A stretch of 64,000 bases of DNA from Meiothermus sp. (GCF_026004075.1 NZ_BPIK01000002.1:1-64000), one strand, 5' to 3'; counted from the stretch's first letter, positions 28,277-37,369 are shown. Numbers and translations are program-made. The notes: generated by a model from the sequence alone, not told the origin.

Positions 28277-29554
28277 ATGCAGCACAAGATTGACGTCGAA
28301 AAGCTCGGCCCCCAGGGTGAAATCATGGCCCACGCCATCGAGGCCTGCGTGCACTGTGGCTTCTGCCTGCCGGCCTGCCCCACCTACCAGGTGCTGGGCG
28401 AGGAGATGGACTCCCCCAGAGGGCGGATTTTTCTGATGAAAGAGGTGCTGGAGGGCAACCTGAGCATGGAGGAAGCCCAGCCCTACCTCGATAAGTGCCT
28501 GGGCTGCCAGGGCTGCGTGACGGCCTGCCCCAGCGGCGTGCCCTACGGCGAGCTCATCGCCACCTACCGGGGCTGGAGCGAGCCCCAGCGCCACCGCTCC
28601 CCTTTCCAGAAGCTCTTTCGCATCGGCCTTCAGGAGACCCTCCCCTACCCCTCGCGCTTCCGTGCTGCGGCCACCCTGGGCCGGCTGGGCAAGCCGATCA
28701 AGCCGCTGCTGCCGCCCCTGCTGCAAGCCCCGCTCGAGCTGCTCCCCGACCAACTGCCCAAACACCAGCCCCTGCCCGAGCTGGTTCCCGCCGAGGGCGA
28801 ACGGCGGGCTCGAGTGGCCTTTCTGGCCGGCTGTGCCCAGCAGGTGTTGCAGCCCAACTTCAACCACGCCACCCTGCGGGTGCTGGCCCGCAACGGGGTG
28901 GAGGTGGTGATCCCCAAAGGCCAGGGCTGCTGCGGCGCGCTGGCGATGCACACCGGCGAGCGCGCGCGGGCCCTGCGCTTCGCCCGCACCAACCTCAGTG
29001 CCTTTGCCGGTGAGTTCGATGCCATCCTCACCAACGCCGCCGGCTGTGGCTCGGGCCTCAAGGAGTACCCCCTGCTCTTCCACGGGGAACCCGAGCAGGC
29101 CCAGGCCAGTCAGATGGCCGCCAAAGTCCGGGATGTCTCGGTTTTCCTGGTCGAGCTGGGCCTGAAAGCCGTGCCCCCGCTGAAGCGACCCCTCAAGGTG
29201 GCCTACCACGACGCCTGCCACCTGGCCCACGCCCAGCAGGTGCGGGCCGAGCCGCGCCAACTGCTGAAAAGCATTCCGGGCCTCGAGCTTGTGGAAATTC
29301 CCGAAGGCGAGCTGTGCTGTGGCTCGGCGGGTACCTACAACCTCGAGCAACCCGAAATCGCCGCCACCCTGGGCGAGCGCAAAGCCCGTAACATCCTGGC
29401 TACGGGGGCCGAGCTGGTGGTCACCGGCAACATCGGCTGCTTCACCCAGATCCAAAGCCACCTGCGCAAGCTGGGCCGGGAGATTCCGGTGCTACACACC
29501 CTCGAGCTGCTGGATCGGGCCTACGCCCAAAGCCCCATCCTTCCGGGCCGCTAA
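28277..29554 (+). CDS. glcF: Glycolate oxidase iron-sulfur subunit
   Basis: This is a 425-residue electron-transfer subunit. Two 4Fe-4S ferredoxin-type motifs lie near the N-terminus, [14 protein letters not shown] and [14 protein letters not shown]. Two CCG domains follow, seen as [12 protein letters not shown] and [10 protein letters not shown], which bind further cofactor as in heterodisulfide reductase subunit B. It takes electrons from GlcD/GlcE to the quinone pool. It begins 14 bp after glcE. All cysteines expected for both clusters are present. Confidence 0.92.
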   Translation: MQHKIDVEKLGPQGEIMAHAIEACVHCGFCLPACPTYQVLGEEMDSPRGRIFLMKEVLEGNLSMEEAQPYLDKCLGCQGCVTACPSGVPYGELIATYRGWSEPQRHRSPFQKLFRIGLQETLPYPSRFRAAATLGRLGKPIKPLLPPLLQAPLELLPDQLPKHQPLPELVPAEGERRARVAFLAGCAQQVLQPNFNHATLRVLARNGVEVVIPKGQGCCGALAMHTGERARALRFARTNLSAFAGEFDAILTNAAGCGSGLKEYPLLFHGEPEQAQASQMAAKVRDVSVFLVELGLKAVPPLKRPLKVAYHDACHLAHAQQVRAEPRQLLKSIPGLELVEIPEGELCCGSAGTYNLEQPEIAATLGERKARNILATGAELVVTGNIGCFTQIQSHLRKLGREIPVLHTLELLDRAYAQSPILPGR

Positions 29555-29573
29555 AGCAACCCCGCACCCTGGA

Positions 29574-29579
29574 TAAAAT
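29574..29579 (+). promoter_or_regulatory. -10 box candidate for the glycerate kinase
   Basis: TAAAAT lies exactly 7 nt before the ATG at 29587, with no ribosome binding site. It would start a leaderless message within the glc operon and argues against the ATG at 29578, which overlaps the box. Confidence 0.4.
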
Positions 29580-29586
29580 GCCTCTT

Positions 29587-30837
29587 ATGCGCGAGCTGCT
29601 CATCGCCAGCTTTCGGCAGGCCCTGGAGCAAACCCACCCCGCCCACCTCACCGCCCAGCACCTCCCCCAGGAGACCCCGGCGCTGATCGTTTCGGTGGGG
29701 AAAGCCGCCATGAGCATGCTGGCCGCCGCCCAGGAGCGGTTTCCCCAGGTGCCCTTTATAGCGGTGCCCAAAGCCGAGCCGGGCCGGGACTGGCCGCAAG
29801 CGGAACGTGGTCAGATCATACCGGCCCGCCACCCCATGCCCGACGAGCAGAGCATGCGGGCCGCGCAAACCATCCTCCAGGCCGTCTCGCGTTTGCAAAC
29901 CAGCGATCTTCTGCTGGTTCTGGTCTCTGGGGGCGGCAGCGCGCTGTTGTGTGCACCCTGGGGGATTGACCTCCCCACCAAACAGGCCCTGACCCAGGCC
30001 CTTTTGCGCTCGGGGGCCGACATTCAGGAGATTAACGCGGTGCGAAAGCACGTCTCCGCCATCAAGGGGGGGCGGCTGGCCGCGGCCACCCCCGCCCGCA
30101 TCCACGCCCTGTATCTATCGGATGTTCCGGGCGACGACCTCTCGGTGATTGCCTCGGGCCCCACCGTACCCGACGAGACCACCTTCGCCCAGGCCCTGGC
30201 GGTGCTCGACAAGTACGGCCTGGACTTCCCCGAGGTGCGCTCCCACCTGGAGCAAGGCGCAAAGGGTGCCCTGCCCGAGTCGCCCAAGCCGGGCCAGGCC
30301 CTCTTCCAGCGGGTGGAAAACCGGCTGATTGGCAGCAACCAGGTTCTGCTCGAGGCCGCCCAGCGCTTCTGGCAGGCCCAGGGCTACCCAGCGGTCATCC
30401 TCTCCGACCGCTTCCAGGGCGAGGCCCGCGAGCTGGCCCGCTTTCACGCCAACCTGGTGCAGAGCATCCGCACCCACGGGCACCCCTTCCGCCCCCCGGT
30501 GGTGCTGCTCTCCGGCGGCGAGGCCAGCGTGATGGTGCGCGGTTCGGGCCAGGGGGGGCGCAACCAGGAGTTTCTGGCCTGGCTGGGCTTTTACCTGGGC
30601 CCGGATGGGGTCTGGGCCCTGGCCGCCGACTCCGATGGCATCGACGGCAACACCCCCGCAGCGGGCGCTATCCTGGCGCCCGACACCTGGAGCCGAGCCC
30701 AGCAGCAGGGCCTCGACCTCAAGGCCCTGCTGCACGACAACAACGCGCACGGGTTTTTCCAGGCCCTGGGGGGGTTGCTCATCACCGGCGAGACCGCCAA
30801 CAACCTCAACGATTTTCGGGTGCTGGTGGTGGAGTAA
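29587..30837 (+). CDS. Glycerate 2-kinase, MOFRL family
   Basis: This is a 416-residue protein of the GckA/GckD (MOFRL) family, which phosphorylates D-glycerate to 2-phosphoglycerate. The N-terminal domain shows VSVGKAAMSML, VSGGGSALL and NAVRKHVSAIKGG; the C-terminal MOFRL part shows LSGGEASV and the RGSGQGGRNQEF block. It lies 23-32 bp after glcF, so glycolate oxidation to glyoxylate and return of glycerate to glycolysis are encoded together. The enzymes between glyoxylate and glycerate are not in the window. The start at 29587 is preferred because of the upstream TAAAAT. Confidence 0.9.
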   Translation: MRELLIASFRQALEQTHPAHLTAQHLPQETPALIVSVGKAAMSMLAAAQERFPQVPFIAVPKAEPGRDWPQAERGQIIPARHPMPDEQSMRAAQTILQAVSRLQTSDLLLVLVSGGGSALLCAPWGIDLPTKQALTQALLRSGADIQEINAVRKHVSAIKGGRLAAATPARIHALYLSDVPGDDLSVIASGPTVPDETTFAQALAVLDKYGLDFPEVRSHLEQGAKGALPESPKPGQALFQRVENRLIGSNQVLLEAAQRFWQAQGYPAVILSDRFQGEARELARFHANLVQSIRTHGHPFRPPVVLLSGGEASVMVRGSGQGGRNQEFLAWLGFYLGPDGVWALAADSDGIDGNTPAAGAILAPDTWSRAQQQGLDLKALLHDNNAHGFFQALGGLLITGETANNLNDFRVLVVE

Positions 30838-30866
30838 GCCGCACTGCGGTAAGCTAGGGCCGGCCC

Positions 30867-31556
30867 ATGTCGAACGTTCTGGTTTTGCACGGCTTTACCT
30901 CCCACCCCACCCTGACCATGGGGCCGCTCCCCGAAACCCTGCGCAAGGCTGGGTTTACCGTGGCCCAGCCCACCCTGCCCGGCCACGGCACCCGGCCCGA
31001 AGACCTGCGCGGTGTGCGCTGGCTGGACTGGCTCCAGACCGCTCGAGAAGCCTATCTGGCACTCCCCGAGCCCAGGGCGGTGGTGGGCCTCTCGATGGGG
31101 GGGCTGCTGGCCGGCTGGCTGGCCGCCGAGCACAAGACCGCCGCCCTGGTGGCCCTGGCCCCGGCGCTGGGCTTCAAGAACCGCCTGGCCTACCTGGCCC
31201 CGCTGCTGCACTACGTCAAACCCTGGGCCCATAGCACCGACCCCGCCGAAGAGGCCCGGCGGCGGGCGCGGAGCCCCAACTACCCCAATTTTCCGACCGT
31301 GGCCCTGACCCAGCTAATCGCGCTCCAGCAACGGGTGCCCGAACTTTTACCCAGGGTCTGGGCCCCGGCTTTGGTGCTCGAGGCCGCCCACGACGACACC
31401 GTGCCGGAAGCCGCGGTGCGCCGCTATTTCGCCCTGATTGGGGGCCCCCATAAGGAATACCGGGTCTACCAGAGCCAGCACGATATGCTCCTGGATCCGC
31501 TGGCCCAGCAGATCTCCGACGATATCGCGGCCTGGCTGAAAGAAAAGCTGGTGTAG
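30867..31556 (+). CDS. Alpha/beta hydrolase, carboxylesterase type
   Basis: This is a 229-residue alpha/beta hydrolase. The oxyanion region VLVLHGFTSHP is at the N-terminus, the nucleophile elbow is GLSMGG, and the catalytic Asp and His are probably in EAAHDDTVP and SQHDMLLD. Size and motifs resemble the thermostable carboxylesterase Est30 and monoacylglycerol lipases. It starts 29 bp after the glycerate kinase and ends exactly against the convergent S4 gene. The natural ester is unknown. Confidence 0.82.
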   Translation: MSNVLVLHGFTSHPTLTMGPLPETLRKAGFTVAQPTLPGHGTRPEDLRGVRWLDWLQTAREAYLALPEPRAVVGLSMGGLLAGWLAAEHKTAALVALAPALGFKNRLAYLAPLLHYVKPWAHSTDPAEEARRRARSPNYPNFPTVALTQLIALQQRVPELLPRVWAPALVLEAAHDDTVPEAAVRRYFALIGGPHKEYRVYQSQHDMLLDPLAQQISDDIAAWLKEKLV

Positions 31557-32228
31557 CTATCGGTGCACCTCGAGCTCCAGCTTCACATTGCCGCGCTTGG
31601 TCTGGCCCAGCACCTTTTTGACCACCAGGCTGCCCAGCCCTTCGGCCATCAGGTGGTCGCCCTCGGTTATCTCGTCCTTGGCCGAGGCGGTCTTGCCCCG
31701 GAGTTTGACCTTGCCGGCCTTGACCCCCTGGGCAAAGTAGGTGCGCGAGACCCCAAAACCCTTGGCCCCCACCACGTCCACCCGCAGGCTGGGCACCACC
31801 ACGCTGCGGGTGCGCTCGCGCGTTCTGGGCAACTGCTCGGGCGCAGCTTCTTTGGCCTGGAGGCCGGCTTCTTGCAGGGTTTTGAGGCCTTTGGGAAGGG
31901 TGGCCAGCAGAAAGCCGTCCTGGGTCTCCTCGAGATCCCCCAGCAGCCCCGGCTCCAGCAGCGCGCGCAGCCTGTCTTCCAGGGCCTCGAGGTCGCCCTC
32001 GAAGGTCAGGAAGACCACCACGGTGGGGTCGGATACCGCAGGAATGTGTTCGGGGAAGAGCACCGCCACCTTCCTCGAGGCCATGGGCAACCCCCCGAAG
32101 GCCTCGAGGCGCAGCCCCTCCTGCTGGGCCTGCCGGCGGAGTTCCTCCAGCGACTCGGCCTCCAGAAAGGGGGTCTGTACCACCCGGCCCCCTCGAGCTT
32201 TTTTCAGGTATTCCTGCATGGCGTCCAT
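31557..32228 (-). CDS. S4-domain RNA-binding protein, YlmH-like
   Basis: This is a 223-residue protein. An N-terminal alpha/beta domain carries GRVVQTPFLEAES and the block VAVLFPEHIP; the C-terminal part is an S4 RNA-binding domain (SRTYFAQGVKAGKVKLRGK, then EITEGD). This matches YlmH, an S4 protein of the division-gene region in other bacteria that is linked to ribosome quality control in Bacillus. Either ATG 32228 or ATG 32219 could start it; GAAAGG lies 9 bases before 32219, the better fit. Sequence upstream in this frame is a shadow of the ABC gene. It is 11 bp downstream of that exporter. Confidence 0.82.
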   Translation of the reverse strand: MDAMQEYLKKARGGRVVQTPFLEAESLEELRRQAQQEGLRLEAFGGLPMASRKVAVLFPEHIPAVSDPTVVVFLTFEGDLEALEDRLRALLEPGLLGDLEETQDGFLLATLPKGLKTLQEAGLQAKEAAPEQLPRTRERTRSVVVPSLRVDVVGAKGFGVSRTYFAQGVKAGKVKLRGKTASAKDEITEGDHLMAEGLGSLVVKKVLGQTKRGNVKLELEVHR

Positions 32229-32239
32229 CCTTTCAATCG

Positions 32240-33913
32240 TCAACTTTTCCAAAAGTCCGCGTAGAGGCCGGGCAAACCCATCAGCTCGGCGTGGCTGCCC
32301 ACCTGCACGATCCGGCCCTTTTCCATCACCACGATCTGATCGGCGTGCTGCACGGTGGCTAGGCGGTGCGCCACCACAATCACCGTGCGGCCCGGGCGGG
32401 CGGCCTCGAGGGCGGCCATCACCTGCCCCTCGCTGTGGCGGTCGAGGGCGCTGGTAATCTCGTCTAGCAAAAGAATTTTGGCCTCCCGTAGCAGGGCCGC
32501 CGCAATCGCCAGGCGCTGCCGCTGCCCCACCGAAAGCCCGCCCCCGTCGTCCTCGAGCGGGGTTTGCAGGCCAATTTCCCGGCCCAGGCCCACGGTGTCC
32601 AGGGCTTGCTGCATGGCTTCCGGGCGGGCGCCAGGGGCCAGCGCGGCCAGGTTCTCCTGGACGGTTCCGGCGAACAGCAGGGGCTCCTGCGGAACCCAGG
32701 CCATGCGGGCCCGCAACCACCCCGCCTCGTAGCTGTGTAGCTCGAGGCCATCCAGCAAGACCTGCCCCGCACTGGGGCGGTACAGGCCCAGCAGCAAGCG
32801 CAGCAGGGTGCTCTTGCCCGCCCCCGAGGGGCCCACAATGGCCGTGAAGGAGCCCGGCGCGATGCGCAGGTTGAGGTTTTGCAGGGTGGCCGGGCTACCG
32901 GGGTAGGCGAAGCTAAGGTTGCAGAGCTCGAGGCCCCCCGCCAGGGTCTGGGGTCGGAGCTGCCCCATGGCCGGGGCCGGGGGCAGCTCGAGCAGCTCCA
33001 CCAGGCGGGCCGCGGCTCCCTCGGCCTGGGCAAACCCAGTGCCGATGCGGCTCAGCAGTTGCAGGGGAGTCACCGCCAGCCCCAGCAAGGTGAGGAACGC
33101 GGTCAGATCGCCGGGGGTCATCTGCCCCCGCTGCACCGCCCCAACCCCCAGGGCCAGCAGCAGGCCCAGCAGCAGCGTGGTAGCGAGCTGCCCTAGGGGC
33201 AGGTTGAGGGCCGCAATCAGGGCGCGGGTGCGCCCCAAGCGGTACTGCTGCTGGTTGCTGTGTCGGAAGCGCGCCTGGGCAAAGGCCTGCAAGTTCAGGG
33301 CCCGGATCAGCTCCAGACGCCCGAACCCCTCGGCCATGCGGGCGGCCAGGCGCTCCATAGCGGCCTGGGTGCGCCGGCTGTAGCGGGTCACCCAGGCCCC
33401 AAGCCAGCCCAGCAGCAAGGCCATGAAGGGCAGCACCAGCAGCAGGTACAGGGTGAGCTGGGCGTAGTGCAACAAGAGCTGGGCTAGCAGAGCCAGCAGC
33501 AGAATCCCCTGTACCAGCAGCCCCCCCAGGCTGTAGAACAAAAAGCCCTCGAGCTCCTTCAGATCGGCCACCAGCCGCCCGGTCAGCCCGCCGGAGGAGG
33601 CCGGAAGGGCCATCAGGTCGGCTTGCAGCAATCGCTCAAACACCCGCTCCCGCCAGACCGCCGGAATTTTGAGGGAAAGGTAGCCTATAAAGGCCTCGAG
33701 CACATACCCGCTCACCACCAGCACCGCCAGCAGGCCCGCCCCCACCAGGAGCACCTCTCCGAGCCGCTCCCACTGCCCCGACAGCACCTGATCGAACAGC
33801 GGCTTGACCACCAGGGTGGGCAGCCAGGCCTGGGCCGCCGCCGGCAGCAAAGCCAGCCCGGCCGCCAGCAGAATTTGCGGCAAAAAGGGACGCAGTAGCC
33901 GGAGAAGGTTCAT
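32240..33913 (-). CDS. ABC exporter, fused permease and ATPase (MsbA-like)
   Basis: This is a 557-residue half-transporter. Six hydrophobic segments in the first 300 residues form a type-1 exporter membrane domain; the ATPase follows with Walker A GPSGAGKST, Q-loop WVPQEP, signature LSVGQRQRL, and Walker B ILLLDEITSALD. It would act as a homodimer. It lies in the same direction as the lpx cluster, 48 bp after the lpxB-like gene, where a lipid A-like flippase (MsbA role) would be expected. Sequence alone cannot separate lipid, peptide or drug export; the role is inferred from position. Confidence 0.82.
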   Translation of the reverse strand: MNLLRLLRPFLPQILLAAGLALLPAAAQAWLPTLVVKPLFDQVLSGQWERLGEVLLVGAGLLAVLVVSGYVLEAFIGYLSLKIPAVWRERVFERLLQADLMALPASSGGLTGRLVADLKELEGFLFYSLGGLLVQGILLLALLAQLLLHYAQLTLYLLLVLPFMALLLGWLGAWVTRYSRRTQAAMERLAARMAEGFGRLELIRALNLQAFAQARFRHSNQQQYRLGRTRALIAALNLPLGQLATTLLLGLLLALGVGAVQRGQMTPGDLTAFLTLLGLAVTPLQLLSRIGTGFAQAEGAAARLVELLELPPAPAMGQLRPQTLAGGLELCNLSFAYPGSPATLQNLNLRIAPGSFTAIVGPSGAGKSTLLRLLLGLYRPSAGQVLLDGLELHSYEAGWLRARMAWVPQEPLLFAGTVQENLAALAPGARPEAMQQALDTVGLGREIGLQTPLEDDGGGLSVGQRQRLAIAAALLREAKILLLDEITSALDRHSEGQVMAALEAARPGRTVIVVAHRLATVQHADQIVVMEKGRIVQVGSHAELMGLPGLYADFWKS

Positions 33914-33961
33914 GGAAGAAAAGTTTCACCGCTGCCGGAATTTCTAAGCCGTCGCCGGGTA

Positions 33962-35131
33962 TCAGCAGTGGGCCAGCACATACTCCACCAGCTTATCGGC
34001 TCCGGGCCGGGCGTCCAGGCGCTTTAGCCGGGCCCGGACTTCCTGGGCCCGCTGGGGCTCGAGCAGCTCGAGGCCCGCAGAGGCCACCTCCGTCGGGCTA
34101 AAAACCCCGCGCAACTCGGGGAAAACCCGCTCGTTTAGCCACAGGTTGGGCAGGGCCAGGTGGGGCATGCCCGCCACCAGCCGCCAGACGAAGCGCTGCT
34201 TGAGGCTGCGGAGGCCCGGCCCGCTCAAAAGCCAGTGCCAGAAGCCCTCCAGCGGTAGCATCTCCGGCTTGTGCAAGGGCAAGAGCACCAGCGAGGGCAG
34301 GCCGGCCAGGGCCAGCTCGAGGGTGTTGGTTCCGGGAATGGTAATCGCCAGCTGCGCGCAGCGCATGGCCGCATAGCGCTGGGGCTCATCCAGCACCAGA
34401 ACCTCGAGGCCCCCGGTGGTTTGCAGGCGATCGCCCACCCAGCGGGCCCCCACCCCGCCCAGATCTTTCACCAACTCTGCTTCCAGCGCCTCGGCCACCA
34501 CCGCCTCCGGCAGCAAGCGGCTCTTGACCCAGGCAAACCGCAGGTCGGGCCGGGCTTTAGCCATCTGCTCGGCCACCGCCAGCAAAAACCCCAGCAGGTA
34601 GCGGGCCGCAAAAGGGCGGCTACCGGCCAGCAGCAGCACCTCGGCGGCGGGGGCAGGCACTATCGACGCCTCTTGGAGGGCATCCACCACCAGATTGCCC
34701 ACCACCTCGATGCGGGCCGGGTTCACCCCGCGAGCCTGCATGGCCGCCCGGGTGCGCTCGGAATCCACCAGCACCGCCCGCAAGCCGGGGTGATGGGCCT
34801 TGGCATCGAAGGTGTAGGAAAAAGCCGGGTAGCCCGTGGCCCGGCCCAGCAGCACCGCGTCGCGGGGCGCCCCTCCCAGCATCAGCACCAGCCCACGGCG
34901 GCCCGTCTTGCGCTCCAAGAGCCTGCGGAAAAGCGCGGAGCGGCCCGAGAGGGCGTCCAGTTGCAGTGCTTCGGCCTTGGTCTGCTCGGTTCCGGCGGCA
35001 AACTGGTCGCGGATCAGGAACAGCTCGATGCGGGCCCCGGGCACCCGCTGCCGCAGGCGCGTCAACACAGGCGGCACCCAGGTCGAAAGCTCGCCGGGGC
35101 CGTTGGTCAATAGCAGAATTTCGTCCAGCAT
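33962..35131 (-). CDS. LpxB-related glycosyltransferase-like protein
   Basis: This is a 389-residue GT-B-fold protein related to lipid-A-disaccharide synthase. The N-terminus begins LLLTNGPGELSTWVPPV, in the place of the LpxB GExSGD region, and the C-terminal donor site shows ITIPGTNTLELALAGLPSLV. It better resembles the LpxB-related family of unknown function known from cyanobacteria and Deinococcus than classical LpxB. The ATG at 35131 is preferred; a TTG at 35155 is in frame. It lies between lpxA and the ABC exporter, so it probably joins two acylated sugar units or transfers a sugar to a lipid. Confidence 0.75.
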   Translation of the reverse strand: MLDEILLLTNGPGELSTWVPPVLTRLRQRVPGARIELFLIRDQFAAGTEQTKAEALQLDALSGRSALFRRLLERKTGRRGLVLMLGGAPRDAVLLGRATGYPAFSYTFDAKAHHPGLRAVLVDSERTRAAMQARGVNPARIEVVGNLVVDALQEASIVPAPAAEVLLLAGSRPFAARYLLGFLLAVAEQMAKARPDLRFAWVKSRLLPEAVVAEALEAELVKDLGGVGARWVGDRLQTTGGLEVLVLDEPQRYAAMRCAQLAITIPGTNTLELALAGLPSLVLLPLHKPEMLPLEGFWHWLLSGPGLRSLKQRFVWRLVAGMPHLALPNLWLNERVFPELRGVFSPTEVASAGLELLEPQRAQEVRARLKRLDARPGADKLVEYVLAHC

Positions 35132-35144
35132 CTTGGGTTCGACT

Positions 35145-35930
35145 TCAGACCTCAAAATCCGGCTCGCCCCGCACGAAGCCCGAGAGACGGCGCCTGGAAG
35201 GCCCCGCCAGGAAGGCTTTGAGCATCTGTACCTCCTCGGTATCGGGCAGGCCCTCGAGGGGGCGGCCCTCGCGCAGCGCCCGGAAGGCTTGCTCGAGGGC
35301 CCGGTAGCGCTCGCCGTGGATGCCGGCCCGGCGCAGCCCCACCGTGTTGAGACGGTAGTGCCGGGCCGGACTGCCGTCGGCCAGGGTAAAGGGCAGGATA
35401 TCGCGGGTGGGCTTGGAGAGGGCCCCTACCATGGCCCGGGTGCCAATCCGCACAAACTGATGGATACCGGCCAGCCCCCCCACCACCGCATAAGGGCCAA
35501 TCTCTACGTGGCCGGCCACCGCCACGCCCTGGGTCAGAATCACACCGTCGCCCACCTGGGCGTCGTGGCCCACGTGCACATGGCCCATCAGGTAGCAGCC
35601 CGCGCCGATCCGGGTGGGCGCTTCTTCCTTGGTGGAGCGGTGCAGGATCACCCCTTCGCGCAAGACTGTGTTTTCCCCGACCTCGAGCCAGGTCTCCTGC
35701 CCTTTGAAGCTTAAATCCTGCGGGAGGCCCCCCAGCACCGAGTGGGGCCCCACCCGAACCCCGGCGGCCAGCCGCACATACGGGTGGATGACCACATGGG
35801 GCCCTAGCTCCACCCCAGGGCCTATCTCACAGGGGCCTTCCACCACTGCATACGGGCCAATCTTCACGTCCGGGGCCAGATGGGCTTGGGGGGAAACCAC
35901 CGCGGTGGGGTGGATGGCAACCCGGCTCAC
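35145..35930 (-). CDS. lpxA: UDP-N-acetylglucosamine O-acyltransferase-like (LpxA)
   Basis: This is a 261-residue left-handed parallel beta-helix protein made of hexapeptide repeats, then a C-terminal helical part (LRRAGIHGERYRALEQAF). The catalytic His is in GHVHVGHDAQVG, and GGLAGIHQFVRIG matches the LpxA pattern rather than LpxD. LpxA attaches a 3-hydroxyacyl chain to UDP-GlcNAc. Its start overlaps the fabZ stop by 4 bp. If the neighbouring Gfo/Idh enzyme makes a 3-amino sugar, this acyltransferase may form an amide instead. Confidence 0.9.
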   Translation of the reverse strand: MSRVAIHPTAVVSPQAHLAPDVKIGPYAVVEGPCEIGPGVELGPHVVIHPYVRLAAGVRVGPHSVLGGLPQDLSFKGQETWLEVGENTVLREGVILHRSTKEEAPTRIGAGCYLMGHVHVGHDAQVGDGVILTQGVAVAGHVEIGPYAVVGGLAGIHQFVRIGTRAMVGALSKPTRDILPFTLADGSPARHYRLNTVGLRRAGIHGERYRALEQAFRALREGRPLEGLPDTEEVQMLKAFLAGPSRRRLSGFVRGEPDFEV

Positions 35931-36370
35931 GAAACAGCGCCTCCTGTATCGGAGCGCAACACAAAGGTTAGGGTGGCCTCGGCCCGCAACTCGCCCTCTA
36001 CCCTGGCTTCGACCTTCACCTTCCCCAAACCCCGCCGGTAGGCTAGCAGTTCCCCTTCCAGAATCAGGGTGTCGCCCGGAACCACCGGCTTCTTGAAGCG
36101 GGCCTCCTCCACCCCCACCAGAAACACCAGCCCCCCCGGCTTGAATTCCGGCTGTTTGGTCACCACCGCCACCGAACCCTGGGCCATGGCCTCGATCAAC
36201 AACACCCCGGGCATGATGGGATAGCCAGGAAAATGGCCTTGAAAATGCGGCTCGTTAAACGAAACGTTCTTCAAGGCCCGAAAACGCTTTTCGTCGGCTT
36301 CCAGCACCCGATCAATTAGCAAGAACGGGTAACGGTGCGGCAGGAGCTTGAGAATCTCGTAAATGTCCAC
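35927..36370 (-). CDS. fabZ: 3-hydroxyacyl-ACP dehydratase
   Basis: This is a 147-residue hot-dog-fold dehydratase that removes water from 3-hydroxyacyl-ACP. The catalytic His is in LLPHRYPFLLIDRV (residues 9-22) and the catalytic Glu in MPGVLLIEAMAQ; FQGHFPGYPIMP is the family signature. Length is normal. It is in the centre of the lpx cluster, as in many Gram-negative genomes, because LpxA and LpxD compete with FabZ for 3-hydroxyacyl-ACP. It is coupled to lpxA by a 4-bp overlap. Confidence 0.94.
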   Translation of the reverse strand: MDIYEILKLLPHRYPFLLIDRVLEADEKRFRALKNVSFNEPHFQGHFPGYPIMPGVLLIEAMAQGSVAVVTKQPEFKPGGLVFLVGVEEARFKKPVVPGDTLILEGELLAYRRGLGKVKVEARVEGELRAEATLTFVLRSDTGGAVS

Positions 36371-36406
36371 GGCTTAATACTAAAGGGCCGGGGCCGCCAA
36401 GGGGTT

Positions 36407-37369
36407 TCAGCGGCTCATCACCGGCTGGAGGGCGTTGGAAAGCTCCAGGGCCAGCTCGAGGGCCTGCAGATCGTCCTCGAGGGTCACCAGCGAGGGTTCC
36501 CCTTTCTGAATCCGATCCACAAAATGCTTAAGCTGGCGCCGCAGGGGGTTGTCGTTGTGAATGGCGATGCGCTCGGTCTGAACCTGGGTGCGCCCGTTGG
36601 GCTCGACGCGGTCGGGGTCGGGTTGCACAGGCGGCGAGCGGTGCAGCGAGAGCTCGGTGTACTCGCTGTTGAAATCCAGCCGCAGCACCTCGCCGGGCTG
36701 GGTGATGGTGAGCGAGCGCTCGGCCTGGGGCGAGATTCGACTCGCGGTAAACAGCGCCCGGGCCCCCGAGGGGAAGTCCACCACGGCCTGGGCGTACTCA
36801 TCCAGCCCCTCCACCTGCCGGCCCACCACGCTGTAGCGCAAAGGCTTCTCCCGCAGCAGCAGGAGAACCAGGTCCAGGTCGTGAATCATCAGGTCGAGTA
36901 CCACCCCAATGTCGCGTATCCGACGGTTATTGCCTATGCGACGGGCCTCGAGCACCCAGGGGGTTTTGACCATGTTCATCAGGTCGTTCACGGCCCGGTA
37001 AAAACGTACGATGTGCCCTACCTGCAAGACCACGCCGCGTTTTTCGGCCAGCCGCACCAGCTCCCGCGCCTCTTGCATGGTGCGGGTCATGGGCTTTTCC
37101 AAAAGCACATGTACCCCGGCCTCCAAAAACATGCGGGCCTGCTCGTAGTGAAAAGAGGTAGGGGAAGCAATCGAAACCGCCTGCACCTTACCCAGCAGGT
37201 CTTCCGGGCTGGCAAATGCCGGTACCTCCAGGTCCTGCTCGATGGCGGCCTGACGAAACGGGTCGGGGTCGGCCACCCCCACCAACCGAACCCCCGGCAA
37301 TCCTGCGTATACCTGAGCGTGGTACGTCCCCATCACACCAACACCCACAACGCCTACATTTAGCTCCAT
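36407..37369 (-). CDS. Gfo/Idh/MocA oxidoreductase in lpx cluster, possibly GnnA-like
   Basis: This is a 320-residue NAD-dependent sugar oxidoreductase. The Rossmann motif VGVVGVGVMGTYHAQ is at the start and the catalytic-lysine motif is LLEKPMTRTMQEA; the C-terminal beta-sheet domain follows. The ATG at 37369 has GAGGA upstream; an in-frame start at 37429 would add shadow sequence. Genes of this family inside lpx clusters include GnnA, which oxidises UDP-GlcNAc at C3 before transamination so that lipid A gets amide-linked chains. The GnnB aminotransferase is not seen in the window, so this assignment is a hypothesis. Confidence 0.8.
   Translation of the reverse strand: MELNVGVVGVGVMGTYHAQVYAGLPGVRLVGVADPDPFRQAAIEQDLEVPAFASPEDLLGKVQAVSIASPTSFHYEQARMFLEAGVHVLLEKPMTRTMQEARELVRLAEKRGVVLQVGHIVRFYRAVNDLMNMVKTPWVLEARRIGNNRRIRDIGVVLDLMIHDLDLVLLLLREKPLRYSVVGRQVEGLDEYAQAVVDFPSGARALFTASRISPQAERSLTITQPGEVLRLDFNSEYTELSLHRSPPVQPDPDRVEPNGRTQVQTERIAIHNDNPLRRQLKHFVDRIQKGEPSLVTLEDDLQALELALELSNALQPVMSR

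Noticed and set aside
28229-29461. 410-codon minus-strand frame opposite glcF
   Set aside because: The plus-strand frame has both ferredoxin motifs and CCG domains; the antisense product has no recognisable domain.
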